From Brevipalpus yothersi (lineage: Eukaryota > Arthropoda > Arachnida > Trombidiformes > Tenuipalpidae), in NCBI GenBank assembly GCA_003956705.1, contig QZCP01000201.1, forward strand, positions 6,915-70,914: a stretch of 64,000 nucleotides of DNA. The letters run 5' to 3'. The position numbers were made by a program, and so were the translations under genes. Below, one piece after another: positions 14,301 through 27,180 of this stretch; the stretch's first letter is position 1; each line of letters begins with the position of its first letter. The notes beneath the pieces are model-generated. The model was given only the letters and a program-made list of their open reading frames with translations, ran no database searches and was not told the origin of the DNA.

Positions 14301-16897
14301 ACAGCGATGATTGATCAATACCATATATTCTAGGTGAGTCATATTCAGCGAGAGTGTGATATTCTTTTCCCTAGGAGAATTCACTTATCATGAATGTGAT
14401 GAACGAACCTGAGTTCTGGATATCCCATGGAGTTTGTTTGGAAATCATGTTCGATGAGACTGTATCTTGCTGTGAATCTGTCACTTTTCATGATGAGCTA
14501 TGAAATATGAGAACTTTTATTTAGCATAAAGAGTCTGGCCTATTTCTCATGGTTATTGAAGTTAACTAATATTGATTCATTGAATTAACAACGTCTACCT
14601 TACTAATTGGTGTTGGTTAATGAGAGGACTCGACTAAAAAAAATACATCAGAAAAGGACTTTTTCGGTAGATCTTTTGGGCTAGAATTTAAGAGCAATGA
14701 CTTTCGTTGGAAAGATTGCATTTTTCAAATAGTTCAGATATAATATGAACTTTGCAAGAGTTATGAAAAGAGAATCGCAATCTGACTTTGAAGTGTTCTA
14801 GACAATCTGAAGCTCTGAATCAAGGTGGATGATACAGTTTCCGTTATATTGTCACGTAGATATGTACAACAATCACAAGAGTAAGGATAAAGTTGTCAGA
14901 GTAAAGCCTTGGACGTGTCTATACTCGGTACCAAACTTATAGAGTTTCTAAGTTATACTGAGACAGCTTTATTGCATCTCATGAGGACCATGGATAAGGA
15001 TGGTATATATTCACTTTCATTTCAATCCATTCCTATTCTAAAACTTTCTTTATCATCTATTTGAATTGATTCATCGATTATCCATGGCGACAACTTTTGG
15101 AAGATTCAAAGACCAGAGATACAATTTTTATAACTTAATCGAAAATCTCATCAATTCTCTTGGAGCATTCTATCATGATAGTTCTCTTTGAGATTTGATT
15201 GAGAATGAGGTCCATAGTCAAATCATTGGAAACGACTCCAGATCTCAGCTAAGAATGGTGTAAATTTTCATCAGTTTTCCATGAAAATTTTTCTATCCGC
15301 AATGATTTACTCGAGCACACACTTGATGTGAGATATGAGAAAGAATTTCTTCGATTGTAAATAACAATCTACTGAACGAAATACGATTCACTTGCCGAGT
15401 TTTTCTCTCTGAAAAGTGATTGTAGCTCATGAAGTGTTGATCAAAGTTGAATCTCTTCCCAAACCTCGACCCTAGCCCGTGGCTATTTTCCCAGCAAAAG
15501 ATAAGTTGCTTCTTATTCACACCTGACTTAAAGTACACTGTACTTACTAGAGAACACAAGCAAAGTGATTGTTGTAGGTGGTTATTTTGATGGTTAATGT
15601 TCGCCCACCATAAAGATCCAATAGTTATTCTTGAGACTCCTTCATTTGTCTCTACCATCAAACTTATACTCTTTCTACTGCACTTTCAAACCTCAATCTT
15701 TCCGGCCAAATTGTTCTCGATTATTAAGGATGAGATTAGAGAATGATCAAATTCGATACAATTCATCGTATTATAACCGTTATGTAATGCACTTGTTCCG
15801 TCGTCTATCATCATCCAAGTGAAACAAAGCTTCCTTCCTCATCCCATGAGAGTGATTCCTATTTCTATTTTCTTTCTTTCATCCTTCCATACCTGCTTGA
15901 TTGATACTCTTCTCTTTTCCCAGATTCAGTTTGTTCATGACAATAGTGTATTCTCGGTCGAATTTACCCACAAAATTCATCTCATAGCAGCCTTGCTGTG
16001 CATTTGTGGGGCAAATATTCGTATTGCTGATTTTCAAGCCTTTGAAAAATTGTGCAAAATCTGTGTGGTATCAATAAATTTGATCTGATACTAGAAACAA
16101 GAGGATAGCATTGTATACCATAAATCAATGTTCGGATTTTGGTGTTCTAGTTTTGAAAAATTGGCCCAATAGAAAAGTTTTCTCTCTCTCTCTTTCTCCT
16201 GAGTTTGTTTTTTCATCTGAGTCTCTGGTTTTTTTCAAGTTTCCATCAATTTTGTTGTTCTATTCCTCTCTCCTTCATCTATTCTCTTCTTGAGTCATTC
16301 TCTGCTTATCTTCTCTGCTCATCCCGATCATGTCACCTGATACAAGGAGAGGCATTCATTTCACTTTGTTTTCAATTGTATTCATTTCCCATGATTCCCT
16401 AGGAAAGATGAAATTGGTGGTAAAAAGTAGTCAGATGGATGGGAAGTTTCAAGAGTTTTCGATCAAGAGAGCTCAAGATAAGTGATCTGTAGCAATCACT
16501 TCAGATTTTACGGGCCTTGCAAAGCTTGAATCTTATGAATTACTTACAGTTTCTAGTAGAATACTCCAAATCTGATTCTATTCTAACATCTGAAATGACC
16601 AAACAAAAAACAATGCCATTACAACCGAAAATCTAACTTTGAAGCTTGGGACCGCATGCATTCATGCATTTCAAATGATCAATTCTGGAAACCTATCGTA
16701 ATTCTGGTAGATTGAAGAAAATTTGATTTCACTTTTCTATTTTGAATTCTCAAATTTATAGATAAATAATATATAGACATTGGATTCATAATCAACATTG
16801 CAAAATCTTGATAGCTACTCAATTGTTTGCATGGATGCATGGATGCAGACACTATCATCCATAAAACTACTGAACTTTTCGGCCAAAATAGCCTTAT

Positions 16898-16900
<3 letters not shown>

Positions 16901-16962
<62 letters not shown>
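16901..16962. repeat. (GA)n microsatellite
   Basis: Pure AG dinucleotide run of about 62 bp. Confidence 0.95.
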
Positions 16963-16964
<2 letters not shown>

Positions 16965-17640
16965 ATCCTGATCATCATCTCGAATGATGATAATGTTCAC
17001 CTTGAGAGTTCCAGCCCTAATGATGTTGCTTCCAAATAATACATTCATTGATGGGCGTTTTCATTCGATATCCTCTTCTGTACAACTGATTCGGACATGG
17101 TCAACAATCAAGGATCATTACCTTTTGTTCGACAAAGCATGGAGCAACCTTCCATAAAAGTTCTCTCCACATCGAGATAGTGCCCAAGCCTCATCTTGAT
17201 GAACCTCTGAACGGTGAGGCTGAGTTTGTTTTGGCAATTTTCAAACTGTTGGGGACAATTTTATTTCTTCATTTATTTCATATCTTTATTTACACTGATC
17301 TGATAGTCTTGTTCATTGATGAGCATTCTCTCCAACAAAAGTGAACCAAATTTTTGACCAATACTGGATAATCCCAGTCTAGATGCCAATATTCAACCAA
17401 GAACCAGAAATGAAATGTTTTCCAATCAAAATTGGTGTGAGAAGAGGATTCACTAGTTTTCACAACTTGATGGCTTGATGCATCTTGTGAAAACTGATTC
17501 TTTTTCTCAGTTTGAGCACATTTTCTCATCTCATAGAGCTCATGAATATGTACTCATTCAATGTGAAGGCAGAATTTGATCGCCTCAGGCATATTGAATT
17601 TTGAATTTACAACCAAGTGTGAAAGGTTTCCAATTCCTAT

Positions 17641-17644
<4 letters not shown>

Positions 17645-17684
<40 letters not shown>
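17645..17684. repeat. (CT)n microsatellite
   Basis: Pure CT dinucleotide run of about 40 bp. Confidence 0.9.
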
Positions 17685-17687
<3 letters not shown>

Positions 17688-18196
17688 TCCCACTACTTCC
17701 TCTCTACCTTTGTGGCTTGTGATGGTGCAAAACTGTTATTATAAGTTTATCATAGTCAATGAGGCAAAAATATTTGTACATGCCATCAGATCATTCGAGT
17801 AGAAAATAATCATCATGTACTTTTTTGTGTGCTCAAAAAAATCATGTGTATTTTACATACTCAAGCATACACATACACTCACCATTATCTGGGACTCAGG
17901 AAGAAGACAAAGATCTAGTGTGTATGTTGTGTTTGTTCGCATGCTAATGTTGAAGAATGAGTAAGAATAAAAGATATTCCCTTCTAGATCGAAGAATAGG
18001 AGAAGAGAAATAAGAAAGAGAGAAAGAAGGAGAATAAGGAGAAAAAGAAGAAATAAGAGAGAATCGGATAAAAGTGATGGGGCATCCTCTCACCAGGACA
18101 TCGCACAAATCCCTACAAAAGCCTATTGATTTATGTTGAAAGTTACTTTTACCATTGCCATTCTCATTTATCCACCAACTCTATTTCTTATTCTCT

Positions 18197-18197
<1 letters not shown>

Positions 18198-18262
<65 letters not shown>
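18198..18262. repeat. (CT)n microsatellite
   Basis: Pure CT run of about 65 bp, followed 380 bp later by a second run of about 44 bp at 18644-18687. Confidence 0.95.
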
Positions 18263-18264
<2 letters not shown>

Positions 18265-18641
18265 ATCTTCTATTGGGTGAAAACTTTCTCTCTATCGAAA
18301 TCATTCTCTACAATGCTCGAATGTGTCTGTGTGTTGGTTTTCACAGTTCTGTACTTGTTCTAGACCTCAACATCACTTCGCTCTCACTTTGATCCTTGTC
18401 TTATTCGCTTTATTCTCCATCTTCTTGTCTAGTTTTCGAATTCTTTTCTCACCTAACTCTCTCATCGTCTTCCGCCTTTTACCTCTCACTTCTTAATCTT
18501 TTCTCATTTATAATGATGATAAATTCACCAAAATCTCACTTCCATTCCCTAACTTCTATTCATCCTTCCACCCTCATCTTACTCCCCACTCTTAAGGCAA
18601 TACAAGTGCCTTCCAAAATCGACTTACATTCTCTCTACTAT

Positions 18642-18689
<48 letters not shown>

Positions 18690-19136
18690 ATTCGAGGATT
18701 CAAGAGGCACAATGATATCTATCATCACATTCTAACCGAAATTCTATTTTATCCATTCTCCATATTTCATAATTCAGTACATGATCATCACCATTATTCT
18801 TTCACTTCATTTTCAAGTCTCAAGATTCCAATCGCGTGATGATTGCTTAAAGAATAAAAAAAATAATGTATATCTATATATTGGAAATGTTACTTCTTCA
18901 GAGCATGAGATGATATTTTTCTCCTCTGATAATCAATCTAGATAAGCCAAAATATTGGTGTCACCTTAATTATATCACAATCATCTTTCGATAATCTTCC
19001 TCATGAGATAAATCTTGACATGTACTACAGTAGAAACCATTCATCATGAAAGTTGTTGAATTATCTTGAATCACTTCTCCAATGCCGATCACTCCGCAAC
19101 AGATTCCAATTGAATTTTTGCTTCTTTATGTTACAG

Positions 19137-20073
19137 TTAGAAGATTCAGTGATACCAAAATCGTGGAATGGTTCAAAAGTGGCCTTGATAAGAAGTAAAA
19201 ATGGAGCTTTTCATAAGGATCTTGCCTTTTATAAAGGTCCTCTGAAGAGGAATGGTTTCCGTATTCAGATTGAAAGTTCATCCCCATCACATTCACCCAG
19301 ACGATTATCTTCATCTATTCCATCATCTTCCGGTAATTTTGCTTCCGAATTAATTTTTCTCATCATCTATCTATCTCAATTCTGACATCTTATCAGCCAT
19401 TTATTGACTCACTTTGTATCTAGTTTATTGTGCTGTTGAAAATGTATCATCTTATTTTTTCATTTTCGACCATAATTTTAGGAAGATTGTTGATATATTC
19501 CTAAATTTAATCACTTTTTTGCATGCCAAAAAGAAACTTTCCCATTATTTTACTTATGTTTTTCTTGGTTAGATTCACTTGGATATTCTTCTTCTTCTCA
19601 TTTCTCACCACCGAAGCACTTCTCAAGATTGCAAAGAATTGAGAAAGCTCACCAGATGATTGATTTGACATTGCTTAGTTGTAAGGTGCAAAGCATGAAG
19701 AAAATATTGTTATTCATAGAATACAGATGCTGAGAATGTTATCCTGCTTTCCCTTTATTCGGAGTGAACAGAATAGCCATAGGTTTACCATCATTTACCA
19801 GGTACACATACACAAACTTTTTTGTAAGGAATCTGAGAAAGTCACAAACAAACATGGGACATGTTGATGGATGTCTCACTTCACTCTACCACTATATTCC
19901 ATAGTATCTATCTGTATATCATTCCTTTATTCTTCTCTCTATGAACTTCTTATTCTTCCTCTCTCTTATCTTCACTCTATCAAATATCTTTCGAGAAGAA
20001 GAGGAAGAGGAAGAGGGAAATGATCAACGTCCACTGTAACACATATACATTGTTCTCATCTCTTTTTTCATCT

Positions 20074-20108
<35 letters not shown>

Positions 20109-22235
20109 GTGTTCATCCTATTCTCTTCATGGATCAAAACTCTTGAAATACACTCAACAAGATTGGATTCTTTTGATTTGTCTTGATTATACTGAGTCAA
20201 AGGATGAATGCTACTCAGACCAATATGGATGGTCTAAAGCTCAATTTCATGGAAAGATTGATAATTTTGTAGGATTAGAGGATCTTTTTTCAACAAAAGA
20301 AGCATTTTGTACCACAATCAACCAGATTCGAAGAATTTCCAGTAAGTAAAATTTACCATCACCTCTTGTTTGGTTGAAAAAAAAACGAACGTTTCAATCA
20401 AAATACATTGACATGAGAATATCGGTGAATAGTGAGCCCAAAATCCGTTGATCCGTTGATGTTCATCACTTTTCTTGTTCTTTTCAAAGATTTTTCTCTT
20501 CATGTTCAAATTTTTTCTTCTCTTGAATTCGTCTCCTGTCAACCCTACTACCCCTAGCATTCTTACTCTACCACCATTTGTATTCTCTCTCTCTCTCCTT
20601 TCTCGATCCAATCAGACTGAACATTTCCAATATCTTGTGAACATCCATTATGATTCGATCTGACGATCTCTCACTCACTTTGAACCGTGGATTTCCTGTT
20701 AGAATTTCGAATGTGTATAACATACATTCATTTTTCTTTCACATTTTTTCTTCTCTTCTTTCAAAGAAATTCTCTTTCTTCCTCTTTTTTACTTTCTATA
20801 CTACTAGGTGTACGTACTCCTTTTACACCTTTGTGCTTTGTATTGCCAGCACAATATCAGCCTTTTATAGAGGTATCAGATGCCTTAGGATACTCAACTC
20901 AATGGATAATTCAGCCAATATCACCATCAGCATCCATAAAAACACTTCCACCATTCACATCGCCTCAAGCTCAATCACTTTTCACACAATCATCCTCATC
21001 AGTACCGTTATCCTATCCATTGGTCATCGATGTACTCAGTGATCATGGACGTAAATTACTCAATGATTTGGGTAACACTAAAACAATCATCAGACAACAA
21101 GTTGCCGACACTTTGACACTTTTCGGCCCACCAGTGTCCATATATTTTTTCGTAGCCATCACATCATTCCATCCTTTGAGAGCTTATGTCCACCAGCAAG
21201 GCCTGGTGTATCAGCGTGACAATCAAACTGGTGCCAAAAAAATCAAAGGTCACACTCCATGGTCTTTGGTTGATTTTTTTGAATATATTAACAAAAATTT
21301 TGGTCCACAAAGTTCCAGTAAAGCCCTCAAAAGTGCCTATGATTCGATAACTCGTCTACTCTTGGTATCGGAAGCTATTCTCACATTCCAGCGAGAACAT
21401 TCACCACCTCCGTATACAGATGAGGATGGAGATGGTGATGATATTGGTGGTGGCAATTTTGAAGGTTTCAATGGTGTCCCTGAACAACAACAACAATATG
21501 AGCAAAATTCGGTTGATAGTGATGGAATGAATGTCCATTCAGATATTAGATCATCTAAAAGTGGCCGGATAACATCAAATGGAGTGAATCTGATTGCAAT
21601 CGAGATAATGTTAAATCGAACATTTGATGCATGGATTGTGAATGTTGAGATGGGAAATGAGCTGTATAGAACAAGTAAATCAGATGGTTCAGTGTTCACC
21701 AAAGTGATGCGAATTGTGGTAGATGATTATATTGCACTGATTAGCTCCCGGGTTAGAGTTGCAAATGAGGTTAATCGTGCATTGGAATGGGCTATGAGTC
21801 GAATGAATATTGGAATCATGGGTCTAGATTGTTCGATAACACATGAAGTTTGCCTAAGTTATGATGATTTAGCCTATTTGCTCAATTGGCGCCGTGAAAT
21901 GGCCGCAAGTAATAATTTTGTACCAATTTATCCGATTCCAGCATCAGATGAGTTGCAAGCGTTGATGAATGATTTGAGTGAAAGCTCAATTCGCCGAAAA
22001 TTATTTACCAAAGATATTCCTTTCTCAATTATTCATCCAACATGGGATCTCAATCATTTTCTATCACAAATGAGACTATACTTTGATCGCCAAGTGAATG
22101 GCAATATTTTTCAATCCAACACTGTAGCTGATAAAATTTCTACTGCTAAAAGTTTGCCGGATAGATCAAAATTCACTTTCGTTGAAGATTGTGATCAAGG
22201 TGAGTTAAAAGATTCAAAGTTAGATTGAGAGCGAG

Positions 22236-22290
<55 letters not shown>

Positions 22291-25200
22291 AAGAAAGAAA
22301 TATATTTAATATTTCATGCTTGAATTTTGCTCATGGAATTGAAAATGTTCAAATTCTCCTTTCAGATACATCATTTTCCCCTTACATATCAACACTCCAC
22401 ACTTATCCAGCCATCATACTTACTCCCACCTTTTCGCCTGATATAACACAATATTATTCAAATGTATCTCATAATTTATTGATGATCACCGTATATGCGA
22501 CCGCAAAACATTGTCAAAGTGAAATTCGTATGGAGGGTAAATTTGGTTCCTCAAGGTAACCATAGAAATGTGATGATAATTAACTGTTTTTTTATTTTAT
22601 CTTATTTTACCTCGATTTTTAGTTGAATTATCTTCCCTAACTATTGATTTTTTTGTGAGTTTTTATTTTCTTCTGTTTCTTGATCCATCAGAATTCGTTC
22701 AATATTAGTAAAGTTTGGTTTTGATAAACTTGTAGAAAACGTTTAGTTAATTTTTCCATTTTTTTGTCAAATGATAAAGAATTTTCTCATTTCTCTAGCA
22801 ATTTGATAGAGAAGAAAAATTGAAACCAAATCAATTGAAGAAAGCTCTAGTTTTTTGCAAAAGTATCTTTTTGTTTGGATACAATTAGAACTATTGATTA
22901 GTTGACAGATGATTACAGTGTAATTGATTATCAAGCTTGTTGATTCCAACAGAGCATGATAGATTCAAGTTTTCCAATATTCGAATATCTCTTGATCCTC
23001 ATATCAGTAGGAAATTATCTCCAGGACCTATTGATGGCCTAATCTGAGCAATCGACTGTTATTGATCCTGTTATTGATTGATCCTTATCTTGATTCTCTG
23101 GAATCTCAGCAATTCTTTGTCCAGACAGATTTTAAGTGCAAATTGAAAATTGGCTAGAAATTCAATTTTCACCACCCAATATTCTCTGATAATGACTTCC
23201 GAAAAGTATTGCCAAATTCAAATTAATTCCTCAAATTCCTTCACAGACCCACAAATTATACCCTCGGGCTAGGCCAGAACAAAATCACCCTGGTAGTGGT
23301 TGATGTGTCCCAGATTGATCCGATGATCATCAACACTTACACAATTTACATTTATCGAGTCTCACTTGTGGATCAAAGTAAACATCAACCGAACCCATCG
23401 CAAGTGTGTTTTATTAAGCAGGCAAGTTGGCACACTCTTATTTTTTCTTAACCAAAGAGCTTGAAATGAAGATATATATCTGTATAGAATTTTAGAAAAA
23501 CCTTTTCATTCCATTTCACACACATTCTTATTGATTTTTTTCACCATCAGAAATGTGATCTTGCAATATATCCTCGTGATTCATGTGGCCTTCAAAGATC
23601 TTTGATCGAAAAAAATTGGACCCAATACAGTGAATACCGGGAGTCACTTCCTGTCTGCGGAAATGGAAATGAGCCCGGTAAATGGTTTGTACCGTGTTCA
23701 AATTGTCAAGATGAGTATAGTTGTGATTGGAGAAAAGCTGACTGGCATTCTGATTCATGTAAATATCGACAATTCACGCAATCCCATTTGTCCAGATGTC
23801 TAGCTGATCATAAGGTAAGGTTCCTTTTCGAAATACAGCCGAGTTCAATAAGATGAGACAGATATGATATGAACATCGATAATTTTTGAGCAGATAACAC
23901 TTCAGAAGCATGTTTTTCAAAAAAGTTTAATAGCGAGTCATGTTTCCATCGATTTTCAATACTTCTTCAAGCCTCTGATTCATGGAACCTACTAAATTAG
24001 TCCAATAGGATGGATTTTGAGAGAAACTGTCCCATACAAATTTTGTTCTGAGGTAAAGATCATGATCAGAACTCGAGCCAAACACATCAATCCTTTTTTT
24101 TCACCTCAGCCCAAACATTTTCAATTACATTTAAATCTGGTGATCTAGGAGGATGAGGAAGTCGGTAACAGTTGAGCAAATGAGTTTCAAAATTTTCCAG
24201 AAAATATTGATTAGTTGCATATGATTTATGAGCAGGACAGTTGTCCTGAACAAAATAGGTTCGTTCACCTCTAGTGATCGAGAATATGTACGGTTTCATG
24301 AAATTCTCCAGAATTTCTATATATTGAGCCGAATTGAGTGTACCATTTATACATATAAGTGGTCCAGGTCCATAGATGCTAACGATCCCAAATACGGAAA
24401 CTTTTCGACGAACCAAACGATCCACTCTCTTTATATATGATTGATTGTGTCGAGTTCTGAAAGGTCTTCGAACAAGAAAAGTCTTTCGAATTGCTGTTGT
24501 AAAACAGGATTCATCAACAAAAAAAGTTTTCGACCAGAGAGGCCAGTTTCGAAATTGATGAGCATATTGAATTCGAGCTGCTCGATGACAATCTTTTAAC
24601 CATTGTTTTTCAAATGCTCTATGGCTTTTGAGTCCCATCCTGTTCAGCACTCGATTCAAAGATGTATATGAAGCACGTATTCCTAATTGTCTCCAGATTT
24701 CTTTTGCCGTTTTGAAAGGATGTTGCAATGATAAATTACGAATCGAAGACTCTTCATGCTGTTTCACTGCCTTTGGTCTTGAACAGTTTTTGTATTTTGT
24801 ATCAACAAAGCCTGTTTCTTCATACCTTTTGATCCATCTCAGAACTGCACATCTACTCACATCCAATTGACCACATACATCCTTAATTTGAACATTATTT
24901 TTGTATAAATGAACAATTTCCAGCCTTAATTTTGGACTAATTGGCTTAACCATTATGAAAATCAACATAAACAAGCATTGGAAAAGTGGTTTCTCGAGTT
25001 GTTCTGGTTTGGAAATTATCGATGTTCTTATCATAGAAAGTTATCTGTCTCATCTTATTGAACTCGGCTGTAGCTTGATAGAAAAGACTGAAGAGAGAAA
25101 TTGTTCTTCAAATTGTTTATCTTGCCTAGACTAATTGATATTCCAACGCAATCTTATCTTCCTCTCAAATTATAGATTATATTCGTTGGTGATTCAACAA

Positions 25201-26380
25201 ATCGTGGATTAATGCATTACCTTGTCGAAAAACTCAACTCAACATTAACCGATGGAAGCAAAACTCACGATATGAAGATTTACCGAGATCTCAATGATAG
25301 AAAAACACTGGTTGCTTTCGATTACTATCCAAAATTTTGGGTACCCACATCTAAACGATTAACATTTGATCAAACAGTTGCCCGACTAATTAGGAGGTAT
25401 TGTATAATTTACACTTATTCGAGAAGTCATGATTTAAAATAATCATTTCCTGCAGTCTGGGACCTCTTCTGAATTCTTCCAAAACTGTTATAGTTTTCGG
25501 TGGAGTCCAGTGGCTAGCAGCTCAACACATCCGCTTGCTGGTACAAACTTTGCAAAGGTGAGTAAGAAAGATGATTCAAAATTTTCGAAAATTCTCCCAA
25601 TTTTGTCTGACAGTGAACTGAAAAATGATATAAAATTCATCACATTTTGATTACTAGTACAATGTAATACAAAATTCGATAAGTTGAACGCCGTAATGAA
25701 TAAAAGATTGCATTTCTCACAGGCTCAACCTTGGGGCAGTCAAAGTAATCATGAAGACTCTTGGGGCAGGATTTCATCAGCCCATCGATGGCTTCAATTC
25801 ATTATCACTGGTCAGTTTTATTCTTAGCTCATTTAATTGGTATACTAGATGAAATTTGTGCTGTACATCAAAATGCAAATGGATTTGAGTTTTCGATGAG
25901 GAAGCTCTTCACCAAGATGTAACAAATCAAACAGAATCTAGAAGAATCTTCTTTTGAGAAGATTTTTGAATGCCAATAATACACTACCAGCACAAATACA
26001 ATTTATCCGAAAACTCACAATTGTTTCTCTGATTTTTTTCTAGAGTGATCTTCAGAAATTAGCTGCTCATAATGCAAATCTTATATCTTTGGCACAAAAG
26101 TACGATATTGCTGTATTGGAAACTTTCAATATGACTATGGCCAGATACACTGAATTTTACCCAGGAAAATGTGTTTGTCACTTCCATAAGGTAATGATAC
26201 GAAAAAATTTGAGCTTTTCGACTTATTTTTTCTGCTCTTTTTTATCAACAGATCAACGAAATTCAGGATAAAAACTCAAAAAATGACCACCAAACTCACT
26301 ACCATATAGATGGTGAAATAAATGCTGCTTACGCACAAATTTTGCTCAATTTATTGTGTACTCGCACCAAAAACGATTAA
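19137..26380 (+). CDS. CPED1: CPED1-like protein (cadherin-like + PC-esterase), 11 exons
   Basis: Exons traced by splice consensus and phase: 19137-19332, 20162-20341, 20808-22199, 22366-22555, 23247-23421, 23551-23814, 25176-25396, 25456-25557, 25723-25810, 26044-26190, 26252-26380 (TAA). Together they encode about 1027 residues without an initiating ATG, so the 5' end is missing (candidate exon at 565-818). The 1392-nt exon carries a conserved core plus an acidic, Gly- and Gln-rich insert. The next two exons form a cadherin-like beta-sandwich (FSPDITQYY, then GLGQNKITLVVVDV ending in TIYIYRV). The last exons form an SGNH-type PC-esterase: a Cys-rich lead-in, the catalytic FVGDSTNRG block, FGGVQWL, and a terminal HYHIDGEINAAY segment expected to carry the acid and His residues. 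The domain order matches animal CPED1, a secretory-pathway protein of unknown substrate. The 23421 donor is GC rather than GT. A DNA transposon sits in the 23815-25175 intron. Confidence 0.82.
20074..20109 (+). repeat. (CT)n tract upstream of a CPED1 splice acceptor
   Basis: The CT run lies just upstream of the 20162 acceptor. No AG dinucleotide occurs between it and the acceptor, so it may serve as an unusually long, distant polypyrimidine tract. Confidence 0.5.
22227..22300. repeat. (GA)n/(GAAA)n in a CPED1 intron
   Basis: A purine tract begins about 28 bp after the 22199 donor. GCGAGA units pass into GA and then GAAA units. Confidence 0.9.
23836..25070 (-). mobile_element. Tc1/mariner-type DNA transposon in a CPED1 intron
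   Basis: The element is 1235 bp, flanked by TA on both sides (23834-23835 and 25071-25072), as expected for TA target-site duplication. The first 29 bp of the left end equal the reverse complement of the right end (both begin CAGCCGAGTTCAATAAGATG). Beyond that the inverted repeats match for about 21 bp more, once an 8-bp indel is allowed, up to GAACATCGATAATTT. It carries one transposase gene on the minus strand. The high similarity of the two ends suggests a fairly recent insertion. It lies inside the intron between CPED1 exons 23551-23814 and 25176-25396 and need not disturb splicing. Confidence 0.92.
23927..24953 (-). pseudogene. Tc1/mariner transposase with a homopolymer frameshift
   Basis: Reading starts at ATG 24953 (MVKPISPKLRL), chosen because the helix-turn-helix begins there; an earlier in-frame ATG at 25034 exists. 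The N-terminal DNA-binding domain contains VCGQLDVSRCAVLRWIKRY. The DDE catalytic residues are visible: FVDESCF, FVQDNCPAH and SPDLNVIENVW. The frame stops at 24087 just after the catalytic Glu, at an 8-bp homopolymer (24094-24101). Reading one frame over from that run stays open for about 50 more codons to a TAA at 23927-23929, including a Trp-containing tail typical of these enzymes. The gene is therefore either frameshifted or miscounted in the homopolymer. Spacing from the second Asp to the Glu is 40 residues, longer than the usual 34 of Tc1. Confidence 0.85.
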
Positions 26381-26518
26381 CACTCATTGAATTTAGAGCA
26401 AATATCAGCGGAAACATGTTGAAAGCATTAAGATAGAAAGAAAACATTGAAATATTTTTTATATTAACTTTATTACCAATATTGCAACCTGAAAAATATA
26501 ATGTTTAACGTTTCTAAG

Positions 26519-26524
26519 AATAAA
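26519..26524 (+). terminator. Probable poly(A) signal of the CPED1-like gene
   Basis: AATAAA about 140 bp after the TAA stop and next to the convergent end of the catalase-like fragment. Confidence 0.45.
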
Positions 26525-26528
26525 GTTT

Positions 26529-27165
26529 TCAAACTCGTGAACAGTGCCGGTGAATTTTATTTGGAAAATCTATTTCGAATTTGAAAGTTCCCCATTCGAG
26601 AATGAAAGTTGAAAATCTAGCGGCAATTTTTGTGATTTGACCAAATTTTCTTACCGGTTCAATGTCAATGTATTCAGTCAAATAATGTCCGGTACACAAG
26701 AAAAATCCAAATGCTGAGGTACCTCGAGCGTGTACAATTCTTTCCGGTATTCGTTCACGATTGAAGGAACCTATTCGTTTTCGATACAAATGATCTTCCA
26801 TAAGTGCCTCATAACCGGAGGTCAAAGTGTGTGTTGGATCATCGACATCTTTGCCGGCAAGGGTAGTGTAAGCCTTAGCTCCGGGAAAGTTAATCTCGGG
26901 ACTTGTGATGATTTGCTGATCAATTTTATCTGAGATCCACACCAAATCATTTTCAAATTTTTCTTCCTGTACAATACTCTGATTGGATAAGACATTGTCA
27001 TCAGCAACAGCATTCGCATTGTGATATGCCTGGAATTTTATGGAATGAAATTTGAGATCATTTATCAAATCAAAAGATGAAGCCTTATCACAGAGTTTAC
27101 GGAGATAGATCAAAAATTTCTCACCAATCCAATAAAAATTGAAGAGTACAAAAAATAATAAGAAA
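26529..27165 (-). pseudogene. Catalase N-terminal fragment
   Basis: The open frame holds the haem-catalase signature around the distal histidine, FNRERIPERIVHARG. It is preceded by PTHTLTSGYEALMEDHLYRK and followed by a beta-barrel strand like family members (AFGFF, then ITKIAARFST). The rest is missing: after ARFST the sequence diverges and stops at 26529, so the haem-ligand Tyr, the NADPH region and most of the roughly 500-residue enzyme are absent. Upstream the frame stays open to about 27165 through a strongly hydrophobic stretch (FLLFFVLFNFYW), then hits a stop with no ATG. It could be an exon of a rearranged gene, but a truncated pseudogene is more likely. Its 3' end abuts the CPED1 3' end. 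Confidence 0.65.
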
Positions 27166-27180
27166 ATTGATAATATTTAT

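Larger units (their letters stand above)
819..19136. other. Long microsatellite-rich noncoding stretch
   Basis: More than 18 kb without a recognisable gene on either strand. The open frames present are short, and several are simply translated CT/GA repeats (Ser-Leu or Arg-Glu runs). If the exon at 565-818 belongs to the CPED1-like gene, this is its large 5' intron. The larger dinucleotide tracts are listed separately; smaller ones occur near 3783, 4771, 5128, 9189, 9480 and 12025. I saw no tRNA or rRNA, but I could not run a scan. Confidence 0.6.

Noticed and set aside
22950..23060. Possible CPED1 exon with an acceptor at about 22954
   Set aside because: The frame meets TGA before any good donor, and the direct join 22555 to 23247 is in phase and continues the cadherin-like domain.
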